DNA of 50,156 bases from Stenotrophomonas chelatiphaga (GCF_001431535.1 NZ_LDJK01000062.1:1-50156), one strand, 5' to 3'. Numbered from the stretch's first letter, positions 34,553 to 43,459 are shown. The notes: generated by a model not told the origin, from the sequence alone. Numbers and translations are program-made.

Positions 34553-36005
34553 AGGCCACACCCGCATCCCCGTCGTCCGTGAAGTGCTGTCCGACCTGGA
34601 CACCCCGCTTTCGGTCTACCTGAAGCTGGCCGACGGGCCGCACACCTATCTGTTCGAATCGGTCGAAGGCGGTGAGCGCTTCGGGCGCTATTCCATCATC
34701 GGCCTGCCGGCGCGCCGCGTGTACACCTTCCGTGGCCACACCCTGACCATCGCCGAGCACGGCCAGGTCGTGGAAACCCGAGACGTGGCCGACCCCTTCG
34801 CCGAAGTCGAGGCCCTGCGCAGCGCGCATTCGGTGCCCAAGCTGGACGGACTGCCCGGCTTCACCGGCGGCCTGGTCGGCTGGTTCGGCTTCGAGTGCAT
34901 CGGCTACATCGAACCGCGCCTGGCGCCGCCGGCCGGGCGCGATGAGCTGGGTACGCCGGACATCCTGCTGATGCATTCCGAAGAGCTGGCGGTGTTCGAC
35001 AACCTGAAGGGCCGGCTGTACCTGATCGTGCATGCCGACCCGCGCCAGCCCGGTGCCTGGGACGAGGCGCAGGCACGGCTGGACGCGCTGGCCGGCAAGC
35101 TGCGCGCCCCCGGCGCCGGCTATCCCGCGCCGCTGCACAGCGACGTGCTGGACGAGGGCGACTTCATCTCCGGCTTCACCCGCGAAGGCTTCATCGACGC
35201 GGTGGAGCGCAGCAAGGACTACATCCGTTCCGGCGACATCTTCCAGGTGGTGCTGAGCCAGCGCCTGAGCGTGCCGTTCAAGGCGCGGCCGGTGGATGTG
35301 TACCGCGCGCTGCGGGCGCTCAATCCTTCGCCGTACATGTATTTCCTGGATGTCGGTGACATGCAGGTGGTGGGCTCGTCGCCGGAGATCCTGGTGCGCC
35401 TGCAGCATGATGCCGAGGGCGTGGGCCATGTCACCGTGCGGCCGATCGCCGGCACCCGTCCGCGTGGCGCCACGGTGGAAGAGGACAACGCGCTGGAAGC
35501 CGAACTGCTGGCCGATCCGAAGGAGCGCGCCGAACACCTGATGCTGATCGACCTGGGCCGCAACGATGCCGGCCGGGTCTCCCGCGCGGGCACGGTGGAG
35601 GTCGGCGAGCAGTTCGTGATCGAGCGCTACAGCCACGTGATGCACATCGTCAGCGAGGTGACCGGGCAGCTGCAGCCGGGCCTGAGCTACGCCGACGTGC
35701 TGCGCGCCACGTTCCCGGCCGGCACGGTCAGTGGCGCGCCGAAGATCCGCGCGCTGGAAGTGATCCGCGAGCTGGAGCCGATCAAGCGCAACGTCTACGC
35801 CGGCAGCATCGGCTACATCGGCTGGCACGGCGATGCGGACACCGCCATCGCGATCCGCACCGCGGTGATCAAGGACGGTCGCCTGCACGTACAGGCCGGC
35901 GCCGGCATCGTCTACGACTCGGACCCGCAGAAGGAATGGGACGAGACGATGAACAAGGGCCGCGCGCTGTTCCGCGCGGTCGCCCAGGCGGCCAAGGGCC
36001 TGTGA
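34512..36005 (+). CDS. trpE: Anthranilate synthase component I
   Basis: The 497-residue chorismate-binding enzyme is recognised by RYSIIGLPARRVYTFRG, FIDAVERSKDYIRSGDIFQVVLSQRL, ILVRLQHDAEG, PIAGTRPRGATVEEDNALEAELLADPKERAEHLMLIDLGRNDAGRV, and AGAGIVYDSDPQKEWDETMNK. It makes anthranilate from chorismate with TrpG. The start is GTG at 34512 with GGAAGGAAAG upstream. It is followed by a small bridging ORF and trpG; trpD and trpC continue the operon, while trpA, trpB and trpF are not in the window. Confidence 0.97.
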   Translation: MLNTPAQFQQQAAEGHTRIPVVREVLSDLDTPLSVYLKLADGPHTYLFESVEGGERFGRYSIIGLPARRVYTFRGHTLTIAEHGQVVETRDVADPFAEVEALRSAHSVPKLDGLPGFTGGLVGWFGFECIGYIEPRLAPPAGRDELGTPDILLMHSEELAVFDNLKGRLYLIVHADPRQPGAWDEAQARLDALAGKLRAPGAGYPAPLHSDVLDEGDFISGFTREGFIDAVERSKDYIRSGDIFQVVLSQRLSVPFKARPVDVYRALRALNPSPYMYFLDVGDMQVVGSSPEILVRLQHDAEGVGHVTVRPIAGTRPRGATVEEDNALEAELLADPKERAEHLMLIDLGRNDAGRVSRAGTVEVGEQFVIERYSHVMHIVSEVTGQLQPGLSYADVLRATFPAGTVSGAPKIRALEVIRELEPIKRNVYAGSIGYIGWHGDADTAIAIRTAVIKDGRLHVQAGAGIVYDSDPQKEWDETMNKGRALFRAVAQAAKGL

Positions 36006-36148
36006 GTTCCCGTGCCGTGGCCATCGCCGCGGCAGGTGCCGTGCCCGCCTGGCCGCAGGCCTCGTACACGCGCGGATCGATCAACGCCGGACCCATCACG
36101 TACACCAAAAACGTGTACGCCACTTTCCTGAAAAGCGACGGAACCTGA
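36002..36148 (+). CDS. Small ORF bridging trpE and trpG
   Basis: A GTG at 36002 overlaps the trpE stop (GTGA) and opens a 48-residue frame that ends three bases before the trpG ATG, so it spans the whole 146-base gap. The predicted peptide has an Ala-rich first half (AVAIAAAGAVPAWP) and ends TYTKNVYATFLKSDGT. The third codon positions are GC-rich but less so than in trpE. It could be a genuine small protein, a coupling device keeping ribosomes on the mRNA, or chance. CGTACAC occurs twice in it (36063 and 36099) with the complement GTGTACG at 36113-36119, so alternative hairpins are possible. Confidence 0.35.
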   Translation: MSSRAVAIAAAGAVPAWPQASYTRGSINAGPITYTKNVYATFLKSDGT

Positions 36149-36151
36149 TCC

Positions 36152-36730
36152 ATGTTGTGGATGATCGACAACTACGACAGCTTCACCTACAACCTCGTGC
36201 AGTACCTGCAGACGCTGGGTGCCGAGGTCAAGGTGGTGCGCAACGATGCGATGACGGTCGATGAGATCGCCGCGCAGAAGCCCGGACGCATCGTGATTTC
36301 GCCCGGTCCTTGCACGCCGAACGAGGCGGGCATTTCGCTGGAGCTGATCCAGCGGCTCGGCCCGACCACGCCGATCCTAGGGGTCTGCCTGGGCCACCAG
36401 GGCATCGGCCAGGTGTACGGTGGCACGGTGATCCGCGCGGGCAACATCATGCATGGCAAGACCTCGCCGATCCGCCATGAAGGCAAGGGCGTGTTCGCCG
36501 GCCTGCCCGATCGCTACCAGGCCACGCGCTACCACTCGCTGGTGGTGGACAAGACGCGCCTGCCGGCGTGCCTGGAAGTCACCGCCTGGACCGAGAACGA
36601 GGACGGTTCGGTGGAAGAGATCATGGGCCTGCGCCATCGTGAGCATCCGGTCGAAGGCGTGCAGTTCCATCCCGAATCCATCCTTACCGAGCACGGCCAC
36701 GCGCTGCTGCGCAACTTCCTGCAGCGCTGA
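36152..36730 (+). CDS. trpG: Anthranilate synthase component II (glutamine amidotransferase)
   Basis: The 192-residue class I amidotransferase has [20 protein letters not shown] at the N-terminus, the catalytic cysteine in [16 protein letters not shown], and the His-Glu pair in [16 protein letters not shown]. It supplies ammonia to TrpE from glutamine; in some bacteria the same protein also serves aminodeoxychorismate synthesis. It is followed by trpD 28 bases downstream. Confidence 0.97.
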   Translation: MLWMIDNYDSFTYNLVQYLQTLGAEVKVVRNDAMTVDEIAAQKPGRIVISPGPCTPNEAGISLELIQRLGPTTPILGVCLGHQGIGQVYGGTVIRAGNIMHGKTSPIRHEGKGVFAGLPDRYQATRYHSLVVDKTRLPACLEVTAWTENEDGSVEEIMGLRHREHPVEGVQFHPESILTEHGHALLRNFLQR

Positions 36731-36758
36731 GCTGCACGCCGAACCCAGGAGTCCATCG

Positions 36759-37790
36759 ATGCGCTTCTCCCCCCAGGAAGCCCTGCAACGCACCATCGAA
36801 CACCGCGAAATCTTCTTCGAGGAGATGGTCGACCTGATGCGGCAGATCATGCGCGGCGATGTGTCGCCGATGATGACCGCCGCGATCCTGACCGGGCTGC
36901 GGGTCAAGAAGGAAACCGTCGACGAGATCGCCGCCGCCGCGACCGTGATGCGTGAGTTCGCGCTGCCGGTGCCGGTGGCCGATACCCGCCACATGGTCGA
37001 CATCGTCGGCACCGGCGGCGATGGCTCGCATACCTTCAACATCTCCACCTGTTCGATGTTCGTGGCCGCCGCTGCCGGTGCGCGCGTGGCCAAGCATGGC
37101 AACCGCAGCGTGTCCTCCAAGTCCGGCAGTGCCGATGCGGTAGAGGCGCTCGGCGCGGTGATCGAACTGCAGCCGGCGCAGGTGGCGCAGGCCATCGAAC
37201 AGACCGGCGTGGGCTTCATGTTCGCCCCGATCCACCACCCGGCGATGAAGGTCGTGGCGCCGGTGCGGCGCGAGATGGGGGTACGCACCATCTTCAACAT
37301 CCTCGGCCCGCTGACCAACCCGGCCAGTGCACCGTCGGTGCTGATGGGCGTGTTCCATCCGGACCTGGTCGGCATCCAGGCGCGCGTGCTGCGCGAGCTG
37401 GACACCCGGCGCGCGATGGTGGTGTGGGGCCGCGACAACATGGACGAGATCTCGCTCGGCGCCGGCACGCTGGTTGGCGAGCTGCGCGATGGCAAGGTCC
37501 GCGAGTACGAGATCCATCCGGAAGACTTCGGCATCGCCATGTCGGCCAGCCGCAACCTGCGCGTGGACGGGCCCGAACAGTCCATCGCCATGCTGCGCGC
37601 CGTGCTCGACAACGAGCCGGGCCCGGCGCTGGATATCGTGGCGCTGAATGCGGGCGCCGCCCTGTACGTGGCCGACGTGGCCAGCGACATCGGCGATGGC
37701 CTGGCGCGTGCGCGCGCGGCGATTGCCGATGGCAGTGCCCGCGCCCGCCTGCAACAGTACGTGGACATCACCCATGTGCTGGCAGGCTAG
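36759..37790 (+). CDS. trpD: Anthranilate phosphoribosyltransferase
   Basis: The 343-residue protein carries the phosphoribosyl pyrophosphate site [19 protein letters not shown], the substrate segment [25 protein letters not shown], and [15 protein letters not shown]. It makes N-(5-phosphoribosyl)anthranilate. CAGGAG lies before the ATG at 36759. The frame extends far upstream into trpG, but only the chosen start fits the family's [20 protein letters not shown] N-terminus. Confidence 0.97.
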   Translation: MRFSPQEALQRTIEHREIFFEEMVDLMRQIMRGDVSPMMTAAILTGLRVKKETVDEIAAAATVMREFALPVPVADTRHMVDIVGTGGDGSHTFNISTCSMFVAAAAGARVAKHGNRSVSSKSGSADAVEALGAVIELQPAQVAQAIEQTGVGFMFAPIHHPAMKVVAPVRREMGVRTIFNILGPLTNPASAPSVLMGVFHPDLVGIQARVLRELDTRRAMVVWGRDNMDEISLGAGTLVGELRDGKVREYEIHPEDFGIAMSASRNLRVDGPEQSIAMLRAVLDNEPGPALDIVALNAGAALYVADVASDIGDGLARARAAIADGSARARLQQYVDITHVLAG

Positions 37791-37844
37791 GCGCGCGGCG
37801 GTGCACGACCTGACCCCCTCCATTTCCTTTTTTCTGTGAGCACC

Positions 37845-38639
37845 ATGAGCGACATCCTGCAGACCATCCTGGCCCGCAAGGCCGAAGAAGTGGCCCAGCG
37901 CCGCGCCGCCGTGCCGCTGGAACAGCTGCAGGCCCGGCTGGCCGATGCGCCGCCGGTGCGCGGGTTCGTGCGTGCGCTGCAGGCGGCGATCGCCAACGGC
38001 GACCCGGCGGTCATCGCCGAGGTCAAGAAGGCCAGTCCGTCCAAGGGCGTGATCCGTCCGGACTTCCATCCGGCCGATATCGCGGTCAGCTATGAGTTCG
38101 GCGGCGCCAGCTGCCTGTCCGTGCTGACCGACGTGGACTTCTTCCAGGGCAGCGATGCCTACCTGCAGCAGGCACGCGAGGCCTGCACGCTGCCGGTGCT
38201 GCGCAAGGACTTCGTGGTCGATCCGTACCAGGTGGTCGAAGCGCGCGTGCTGGGGGCGGACTGCATCCTGCTGATCGTGGCCGCGCTGGAAGATGCCCAG
38301 CTGGCCGCGCTGTCCGAGCTGGCGATCAGCCTGGGCATGGACGTGCTGGTGGAAGTGCACGACATCGATGAGCTGGAGCGCGCGCTGCAGGTGCCGGCGC
38401 CGATGATCGGCATCAACAACCGCAACCTGCGTACCTTCGAGGTATCGCTGCAGACCACGCTGGACATGCGCAGCGCGGTGCCGAAGGACCGCCTGCTGGT
38501 GACCGAAAGCGGCATCCTGGGACCGCAGGACGTCGGCCTGATGCGTGATGCGGGGATCAACGCCTTCCTGGTGGGTGAAGCCTTCATGCGCGTGGAGGAA
38601 CCAGGCGAGGGCCTGCGTCAGCTATTCTTCGCTGCATGA
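37845..38639 (+). CDS. trpC: Indole-3-glycerol phosphate synthase
   Basis: The 264-residue TIM-barrel protein shows [45 protein letters not shown], and [13 protein letters not shown], the usual catalytic Lys, Glu and Asn residues. It is monofunctional; the TrpF half is absent. The ATG at 37845 has only a weak site; an in-frame GTG at 37836 is less likely. Its stop overlaps the start of the HAD phosphatase gene by ATGA. Confidence 0.96.
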   Translation: MSDILQTILARKAEEVAQRRAAVPLEQLQARLADAPPVRGFVRALQAAIANGDPAVIAEVKKASPSKGVIRPDFHPADIAVSYEFGGASCLSVLTDVDFFQGSDAYLQQAREACTLPVLRKDFVVDPYQVVEARVLGADCILLIVAALEDAQLAALSELAISLGMDVLVEVHDIDELERALQVPAPMIGINNRNLRTFEVSLQTTLDMRSAVPKDRLLVTESGILGPQDVGLMRDAGINAFLVGEAFMRVEEPGEGLRQLFFAA

Positions 38640-39352
38640 GCACGATCTATCCAACCCCTCAGGACAGTGCGCCGCTGGTGGTGTTCGATTTCGACCACAC
38701 CCTGTATGACGGCGATTCCGGCAGCCATCTGTTTGCCACCCTGATCAAGCGCAATCCGCTGCGGCTGCTGGCCGCGCTGCTGGCGACGCCGATCGCGGGC
38801 CCGCTGGTGGCGATGCTGCCGACACGGCGCGCCGGCATCTCGATCTACGTGTGGATCGCCACCTTCGGCATGCACCGCGCGCGCGAGTTCAACCGCGTCA
38901 TCGATGCCTATGTGCTGAAGCACGAACCGACACTGCGCGCGAAACTGCTGCCGCAGGCGCTGGAGGTGTTCGCTGCGCACCGTGCCAACGGCGACCGCGT
39001 GGTGGTGGCCACCGGTGCGCCGCCGGAGCTCGCAAGGGCGATCCTGGCCTTTGTCGCGCACGTGGACGTGCCGGTGATCGGCAGCGAAGTGGGGCCGCGT
39101 TTCGGTGCTGTTGGCGCCACCCGCCACTGCCACAACGAAGAGAAGATGCGCATGCTGCGCGAGCGCGGCTACGGCAACATCGACGTGGCCTACTCCGACA
39201 GCACCGCCGACCTGCCGCTGCTGGTCGCGGCCAAGGCACCGGTGGTGGTCAATCCCAAGCGCGGCAGCGTGGACTTCTTCCGTCGCGTACTGCCCGAAGG
39301 CACGCGCATCCTCAACTGGGGCTGCGTGGACCGCGGTGGCGACACGCCCTGA
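38636..39352 (+). CDS. HAD-superfamily phosphatase (IB/PSP-like)
   Basis: The 238-residue protein has HAD motif [16 protein letters not shown], motif [12 protein letters not shown], and motif [16 protein letters not shown], together with a long alpha-helical cap containing a hydrophobic stretch ([20 protein letters not shown]). It resembles HAD-IB phosphatases related to phosphoserine phosphatase and the 'YfhB/g5995' group. The overlap with trpC (ATGA) suggests coupled expression with the tryptophan operon, though a role in tryptophan synthesis is not known. Substrate unknown; a phospho-lipid or small phosphate ester is possible. Confidence 0.9.
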   Translation: MSTIYPTPQDSAPLVVFDFDHTLYDGDSGSHLFATLIKRNPLRLLAALLATPIAGPLVAMLPTRRAGISIYVWIATFGMHRAREFNRVIDAYVLKHEPTLRAKLLPQALEVFAAHRANGDRVVVATGAPPELARAILAFVAHVDVPVIGSEVGPRFGAVGATRHCHNEEKMRMLRERGYGNIDVAYSDSTADLPLLVAAKAPVVVNPKRGSVDFFRRVLPEGTRILNWGCVDRGGDTP

Positions 39353-39376
39353 GGGTAGTGAGGGCCCCCGCACCCG

Positions 39377-39534
39377 GTAGTGACGGCCGCTGGCCGTCAT
39401 GCCTCTGCCGGGGTGGGGATACGACCTGGTGTGTGGCGACCTGGTGGGTGACGACCCGGTGGGTGACGACCGTTGGTCGTCACGCCGTTGCCGTTGCCGT
39501 TGCCGCACCCGGTAGTGACGGCCGCTGGCCGTCA
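39377..39534. repeat. Three SMAG palindromes with duplicated half-arms
   Basis: Two GTAGTGACGGCC-type copies in the same orientation (39377-39399 and 39512-39534) flank a GACC-type copy (about 39460-39482). The left side of the latter is tandemly repeated: three successive units of about 15 bases (GGTGTGTGGCGACCT, GGTGGGTGACGACCC, GGTGGGTGACGACCG). After it comes a run of GTTGCC hexamers (39485-39507). The cluster separates the convergent HAD and TauE genes. Confidence 0.8.
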
Positions 39535-39548
39535 GCCCCTTCCGGCCG

Positions 39549-40310
39549 CTACCGGCCCAGCAGGCCGAACACCGTGTGACCGATCTGGTACAGGCTGATC
39601 GCCAGCACCAGCACGCCTACCGCTACCAGCACCCAGCGTTCCTTGACCCGCTTCACCAGCACCGCTGCCAACGGTGCGGCCATCATGCCGCCGATCAGCA
39701 GGCCGGCGACGATCTGCAGGTGGTGCAGCCCCATCGACAGCAGGAACGTCGCCGAGACCGTCAGCGTCACCACGAACTCTGCCGCATTGACCGTGCCGAT
39801 GGTGGTCCGCGCCTGGCCGCCACGCGCCAGCAGCGTGGAGGTGGCCACGGGACCCCAGCCACCGCCCCCGGTGGCATCCAGGAAGCCGGCAACGGCGCCC
39901 AGCAGCGGCACGCGCTTGATGTCGCCCTTGGGCACCAGCCGCCCTGCCGCACGCAACAGGATGACGATGGCAAGCACCAGCAGGTACAAATAGATCAATG
40001 GCCGGATGACGTCCCCGGGCAGCTGGGTAAGGCCGTACGCGCCGATCGCCCCGCCGATCGCGCCAGGGATGGCCAGGCGCACGAACAGGCGACGGTCCAC
40101 GTTGCCCGCCACCAGATGGGACACGCCGGAGGCGCCGGTGGTGAATACCTCGGCGGTGTGCACGCTGGCGCTCACCTGTGCCGGCGGCAGGCCCATGCTG
40201 AGCATGACCGAGGACGACACCAGGCCGAACGCCATGCCCAGCGCGCCGTCGACCAGCTGCGCGCCCAGGCCGATCAGGATGAACCACCAGAATTCGCTGC
40301 TCAGCTCCAT
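39549..40310 (-). CDS. TauE/SafE-family sulfite/organosulfonate exporter-like permease
   Basis: The 253-residue protein has about eight transmembrane helices and two related halves. MELSSEFWWFILIGLGAQLVDGALGMAFG with SVMLSMGLPPAQVSASVHTAEVFTTGASGVSHL is the TauE N-terminal repeat, and GFLDATGGGGWGPVATSTLLARG with GTVNAAEFVVTLTVSATFLL is the second. Members export sulfite, sulfoacetate or similar anions; the substrate is not known here. The ATG at 40310 is preceded by GGATGATGT. The 5' side is a SMAG copy and a minisatellite (40366-40559), so its promoter must lie within or beyond these repeats, or it is read from clp. Confidence 0.88.
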   Translation of the reverse strand: MELSSEFWWFILIGLGAQLVDGALGMAFGLVSSSVMLSMGLPPAQVSASVHTAEVFTTGASGVSHLVAGNVDRRLFVRLAIPGAIGGAIGAYGLTQLPGDVIRPLIYLYLLVLAIVILLRAAGRLVPKGDIKRVPLLGAVAGFLDATGGGGWGPVATSTLLARGGQARTTIGTVNAAEFVVTLTVSATFLLSMGLHHLQIVAGLLIGGMMAAPLAAVLVKRVKERWVLVAVGVLVLAISLYQIGHTVFGLLGR

Positions 40311-40365
40311 CACATCATCCTGCAGGGCTGCCGTGCACCGGCAGGTGATGGCGGGCGTGACGCAG

Positions 40366-40390
40366 TGACGACCAACGGTCGTCACCCACC
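40366..40390. repeat. SMAG palindrome at the edge of the minisatellite
   Basis: TGACGACCAACGGTCGTCACCCACC is a complete GACC-type SMAG copy on the minus orientation. Its tail CACCCACCAGG is the first unit of the tandem repeat that follows. Confidence 0.8.
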
Positions 40391-40559
40391 AGGGGCATCG
40401 TCACCCGCCAGGTGAGCGGCACCCGCCAGGGGAGCGGCACCCACCAGGTGCAGCGGCACCCATCAGGTGCAGCGGCACCCACCAGGGCAGCAGCACCCAT
40501 CAGGGCATCGTCACCCATCAGGGGAGCAGCACCCGCCAGGGCAGCGGCGCAGGTCGGGG
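40383..40559. repeat. 18-19 bp minisatellite grown from a SMAG tail
   Basis: Nine units beginning CACCC start at 40383, 40402, 40420, 40438, 40457, 40476, 40494, 40512 and 40530, with a decayed tenth at 40548. Each reads approximately CACCC(A/G)(C/T)CAGG followed by GGAGCGG-, GGCATCGT- or GTGCAGCGG-type ends. Units vary by substitution and one-base length changes, so this is not a fresh array. It lies 3' of clp and 5' of the TauE-like gene, both on the minus strand. It contains no unique spacers, so it is not CRISPR. Confidence 0.85.
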
Positions 40560-40564
40560 GACCC

Positions 40565-41254
40565 TCAGCGCGTGCCGTACAGCACCACGGTCTTGCCCCG
40601 GGCATGCAGCAGGCCGTCCACCTGCAGCTTCTTCAGCACCCGGCCGGCCATCTCGCGCGAGCAGCCGACCAGCCGGGCCAGCTCCTGCCGGGATACCCGC
40701 AACTGGCTGCCCTGCGGATGGCTCATCGCTTCCGGCTCTGCGGCCAGGTCATGCAGGGTGCGCACGATCCGGTCGGTGACGTCCAGGAAGGCCAGGCGGC
40801 TGGCCTTGCGGCTGGTGTCCAGCAGGCGCTTGGAGATCTGCTGGCCCAGCGCATACAGCAGGCGCGGGGCGTCGCTGGACAGCGGCCCCAGGAACAGCTG
40901 GTGCAGGCGTTCGTAGCTGATTTCGGCCAGCTCGCAGGCGGTACGGGTGCGCAGGATGACCTCGCGGCGGTCCGACTCCACGAACAGGCCCATCTCTCCC
41001 ACGAACTCGCCGGTGCCGAAGTAGCCGAGCACCAGCTCGCGCTCCTCGTCCTCTTCAGCAATTATGGAAACCGATCCACTGATCACGTAGTACAGGGTCC
41101 CGGCCGGGTCGCCGGGACGGAACACATCGGTTCGGGCAGGGTAGCGGCGCCGATGGCTGTGGGCCAGGAAGCGGTCGATGGTAGCGATGTCCAAAGCCAA
41201 AGGACTGGTAGCAAGGCGCACGGTTGACACGATGGTGGCGCTCCCTCTGCGCAT
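40565..41254 (-). CDS. clp: Clp, CRP/FNR-family global regulator
   Basis: The 229-residue protein has an N-terminal cyclic-nucleotide-binding fold (FRPGDPAGTLYYVISGSVSIIAEED, GYFGTGEFVGEMGLF, ILRTRTACELAEISYE) and a C-terminal helix-turn-helix RVSRQELARLVGCSREMAGRVLKKL. It is nearly identical to Xanthomonas Clp, which controls virulence factors and extracellular enzymes, does not need cAMP, and is inhibited by c-di-GMP. I chose the ATG at 41254 because it aligns with the known Clp N-terminus; the in-frame GTG at 41266 adds four residues. It is divergent from speD, with about 150 bases between starts. A diguanylate cyclase (5515-7053) and a degenerate GGDEF-EAL protein (48789-50085) are in the same window. 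Confidence 0.96.
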   Translation of the reverse strand: MRRGSATIVSTVRLATSPLALDIATIDRFLAHSHRRRYPARTDVFRPGDPAGTLYYVISGSVSIIAEEDEERELVLGYFGTGEFVGEMGLFVESDRREVILRTRTACELAEISYERLHQLFLGPLSSDAPRLLYALGQQISKRLLDTSRKASRLAFLDVTDRIVRTLHDLAAEPEAMSHPQGSQLRVSRQELARLVGCSREMAGRVLKKLQVDGLLHARGKTVVLYGTR

Positions 41255-41403
41255 GAACGGATTCACGGGGTGGCGAGCAGCTTAGCGGAGCTGAAATGTT
41301 AAGAGCAAACAATTAGCTGTTCACGGCAGCCCGTTCAGGTCCCCCCTCGGGGAACAATTGCCTCATAATTGATCCTTTCCCCGCTCTTACAGGATCGCCG
41401 CCC

Positions 41404-42198
41404 GTGGTCAAGCCGTTGCCTCGCCTGAGGTTGCAAGGTTTCAACAACCTCACCAAGGCGCTGAGCTTCAACATCTATGACGTCTGTTACGCCCGCACCG
41501 AAGAGGAGCGTCAGCGCTACATCGACTACATCGATGAAGAGTACAACGCCGACAGGCTGACTCAGATTCTCACGGACGTCGCCGAGATCATCGGTGCGAA
41601 CATTCTCAACATCGCGCGCCAGGATTACGATCCGCAGGGTGCGTCGGTGACGATCCTGATCTCCGAAGAACCGGTGATCGACAAGAAGCAGGCCGGCAAG
41701 GAGCTGATCTCCGATGCCGTGGTCGCGCACATGGACAAGTCGCACATCACCGTGCACACCTATCCGGAAACGCACCCGCAGGAAGGCATCGCCACCTTCC
41801 GCGCCGATATCGACGTGGCTACCTGCGGCGTCATTTCGCCGCTGAAGGCGCTGAACTACCTGATCGAGAGTCTGGAATCGGACATCGTGATCATGGATTA
41901 CCGCGTACGTGGCTTCACCCGCGACGTGAAGGGCAAGAAGCACTACATCGACCACAAGATCAACTCGATCCAGAACTTCCTGGCCAAGAACATCAAGTCG
42001 CGTTACGAGATGTTCGACGTCAACGTCTACCAGGAAAACATCTTCCACACGAAGATGCACCTGAAGGATTTCGATCTGGACCAGTACCTGTTCGAAGAGA
42101 AGGCCAAGAACCTTTCCTTCAAGGAACGCATGAAGATCGAGGCGCTGCTGCGTCGTGAGATCGAAGAGCTGTTCCACGGACGCAACCTGTCCGAGTAA
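41404..42198 (+). CDS. speD: S-adenosylmethionine decarboxylase proenzyme
   Basis: The 264-residue protein is a class 1 bacterial SpeD of typical length. The self-processing site is Lys112-Ser113 in [15 protein letters not shown]; Ser113 becomes the pyruvoyl cofactor. Other conserved blocks are [22 protein letters not shown] and [30 protein letters not shown]. The enzyme produces decarboxylated SAM for spermidine synthesis. The start is GTG at 41404, as in Xanthomonas homologs. speE is not adjacent. A T-tailed hairpin follows at 42301. Confidence 0.96.
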   Translation: MVKPLPRLRLQGFNNLTKALSFNIYDVCYARTEEERQRYIDYIDEEYNADRLTQILTDVAEIIGANILNIARQDYDPQGASVTILISEEPVIDKKQAGKELISDAVVAHMDKSHITVHTYPETHPQEGIATFRADIDVATCGVISPLKALNYLIESLESDIVIMDYRVRGFTRDVKGKKHYIDHKINSIQNFLAKNIKSRYEMFDVNVYQENIFHTKMHLKDFDLDQYLFEEKAKNLSFKERMKIEALLRREIEELFHGRNLSE

Positions 42199-42300
42199 TA
42201 CCGGCAGGGTCCTCCGGGGCCATGCTCATGAAGGCGGGACGTCCCGCCCCGTGGAACCTCGATCTGCGCAGATCATGGTTTCACGGCAGTTGACCGACCC
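42199..42300 (+). promoter_or_regulatory. Structured region upstream of the SMR exporter gene
   Basis: This stretch between speD and the SMR gene contains GGCGGGACGTCCCGCC (42233-42248), a six-bp stem around ACGT, and the palindrome GATCTGCGCAGATC (42261-42274). It is followed by the terminator-like hairpin at 42301. SMR exporters of the Gdx/SugE type are often under guanidine riboswitches; the guanidine-II class has two hairpins with ACGR loops, and this ACGT loop is close but does not fit. I treat it as a possible regulatory leader, not as a riboswitch call. Confidence 0.3.
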
Positions 42301-42337
42301 ACGGCCCGGTGTGAAGACACTGGGCCGTTTTGTTTTC
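42301..42337 (+). terminator. Intrinsic terminator between speD and the SMR gene
   Basis: ACGGCCCGGTGT pairs with ACACTGGGCCGT (one G-T pair) around GAAG, and is followed by TTTGTTTTCG. It ends 24 bases before the SMR ATG. It either ends speD transcription or serves as an attenuator for the SMR gene. Confidence 0.85.
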
Positions 42338-42361
42338 GTTTAAAAAGTTGAGGAGTCCCCC

Positions 42362-42682
42362 ATGCCTTGGATCTATCTGCTGCTGGCCGGCATTTTTGAA
42401 ATCGGCTTTGCCATCGGCATGAAATATTCCGATGGCTTCAGCAAGCCGCTGCCGACCGCAGCCACGGTGGGAGCGGCCCTGATCAGCCTGTACCTGATGA
42501 GCCAGGCGATGAAGACCATCCCGGTGGGTACGGCCTACGCCATCTGGACCGGCATCGGCGCGCTGGGCGTAGCGGTGCTGGGCATCTTCCTGTTCAACGA
42601 CAGCGCCTCGCCGGCCCGGCTGGGTTGCGTGGCACTGATCGTGGCCGGGGTGATCGGCCTGAAGCTGGTGTCCACGCCCTGA
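42362..42682 (+). CDS. gdx: SMR-family exporter, Gdx/SugE subtype
   Basis: The 106-residue protein has four transmembrane helices and the Gdx/SugE signature: Glu13 in LLAGIFEIGFAIGMKYSDGFSK, and AMKTIPVGTAYAIWTGIGALG in helix 3. These residues separate guanidinium exporters from EmrE-type multidrug pumps. Biochemically characterised members exchange guanidinium for protons. GAGGAG gives a good ribosome site. The gene is preceded by a terminator and a structured region and converges with coq7. Function is inferred from family. Confidence 0.92.
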   Translation: MPWIYLLLAGIFEIGFAIGMKYSDGFSKPLPTAATVGAALISLYLMSQAMKTIPVGTAYAIWTGIGALGVAVLGIFLFNDSASPARLGCVALIVAGVIGLKLVSTP

Positions 42683-42708
42683 CGGGCACAGCCACGCCCG
42701 GCGGTCCA

Positions 42709-43353
42709 TCAGAACCGGTACGCGATGGTCTTCATCACCTTCGATGCCAGCGCCATCGCGCCGGGAATCGGGAACGGCAGGCGGCGCGCACCGGCCTGTT
42801 CGGCATGCTCGGCATGCCGCGCTTCGTCTTCCTTCATCACCTTGATCACCGCGCGGCTGCGCAGGTCGGCCGGCGGCAGCGTCTCGAGGTGCTCGTCAAG
42901 ATGGGCTTCCACCTGGCGTTCGGTTTCCACCACGAAGCCGAGGTTCCAGCCGTCACCGCGCAGCCCGGCCAGCGTGCCGATCGCATAGCTGCCGGCGTAC
43001 CAGACCGGATTGAACCGGCTGGGGCGGCTGTCCAGCTCTCCCAGCCGGATCGCGCACCAGGCCAGGTGGTCGGTTTCTTCCTGCGCCGCCTCCAGCAGGT
43101 GCGCGCGGGTGGCTGGATCCTGCGCCACCGCCGCCTGACCGAAGTACAGTCCCTGCGCGCAGACTTCGCCGACATGGTTGATCCGCATCAGGCCGGCGGC
43201 GTGCCGCCGTTCGCCCGGGCTCATGCCGGGTTCGGCGGCGTCGGTGGCGGGGTAGGGGCGTTCTGCCGGCGGATTGCCGAACACCGTGTCCAACGCACGC
43301 TGTGCCTCGGTCAGCAGGTGGTCCAGCGGGGTGGTCTGGCGGAGCGCGCTCAT
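42709..43353 (-). CDS. coq7: COQ7-type demethoxyubiquinone hydroxylase
   Basis: The 214-residue carboxylate-bridged di-iron protein has the two Glu/His motifs: [17 protein letters not shown] with [19 protein letters not shown], and [20 protein letters not shown] with [18 protein letters not shown]. It hydroxylates 2-polyprenyl-3-methyl-6-methoxybenzoquinol in ubiquinone synthesis. The ATG at 43353 is the first in the conserved region; upstream there is no clear ribosome site, and the open frame to 43944 runs into the divergent rplM promoter. A UbiB-family gene is at 2460-4100. Confidence 0.95.
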   Translation of the reverse strand: MSALRQTTPLDHLLTEAQRALDTVFGNPPAERPYPATDAAEPGMSPGERRHAAGLMRINHVGEVCAQGLYFGQAAVAQDPATRAHLLEAAQEETDHLAWCAIRLGELDSRPSRFNPVWYAGSYAIGTLAGLRGDGWNLGFVVETERQVEAHLDEHLETLPPADLRSRAVIKVMKEDEARHAEHAEQAGARRLPFPIPGAMALASKVMKTIAYRF

Positions 43354-43430
43354 GATGGGGCCGGTGACGTCAGGGGAGCCCTGATTCTCGCCGCCCGTCG
43401 CGCGCCTGCCAACCCATGGCGGGGGTGAAC

Positions 43431-43459
43431 TTGCGCTCCGGGGCGAAGCTCGGTAAAAT
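43431..43459 (+). promoter_or_regulatory. Sigma-70 promoter of rplM-rpsI
   Basis: TTGCGC (43431-43436) and TAAAAT (43454-43459) are separated by 17 bases, close to consensus for a housekeeping promoter. The resulting transcript would have a 5' leader of roughly 80 bases before rplM. This is a prediction from spacing and sequence only. Confidence 0.7.

Noticed and set aside
40383..40559. CRISPR-like regular repeats
   Set aside because: Units are 18-19 bases directly adjoining one another, with no unique spacers and no cas genes in the window.
42233..42248. Guanidine-II riboswitch call
   Set aside because: The hairpin loop is ACGT instead of ACGR, and no second matching hairpin was found; kept only as a possible regulatory region.
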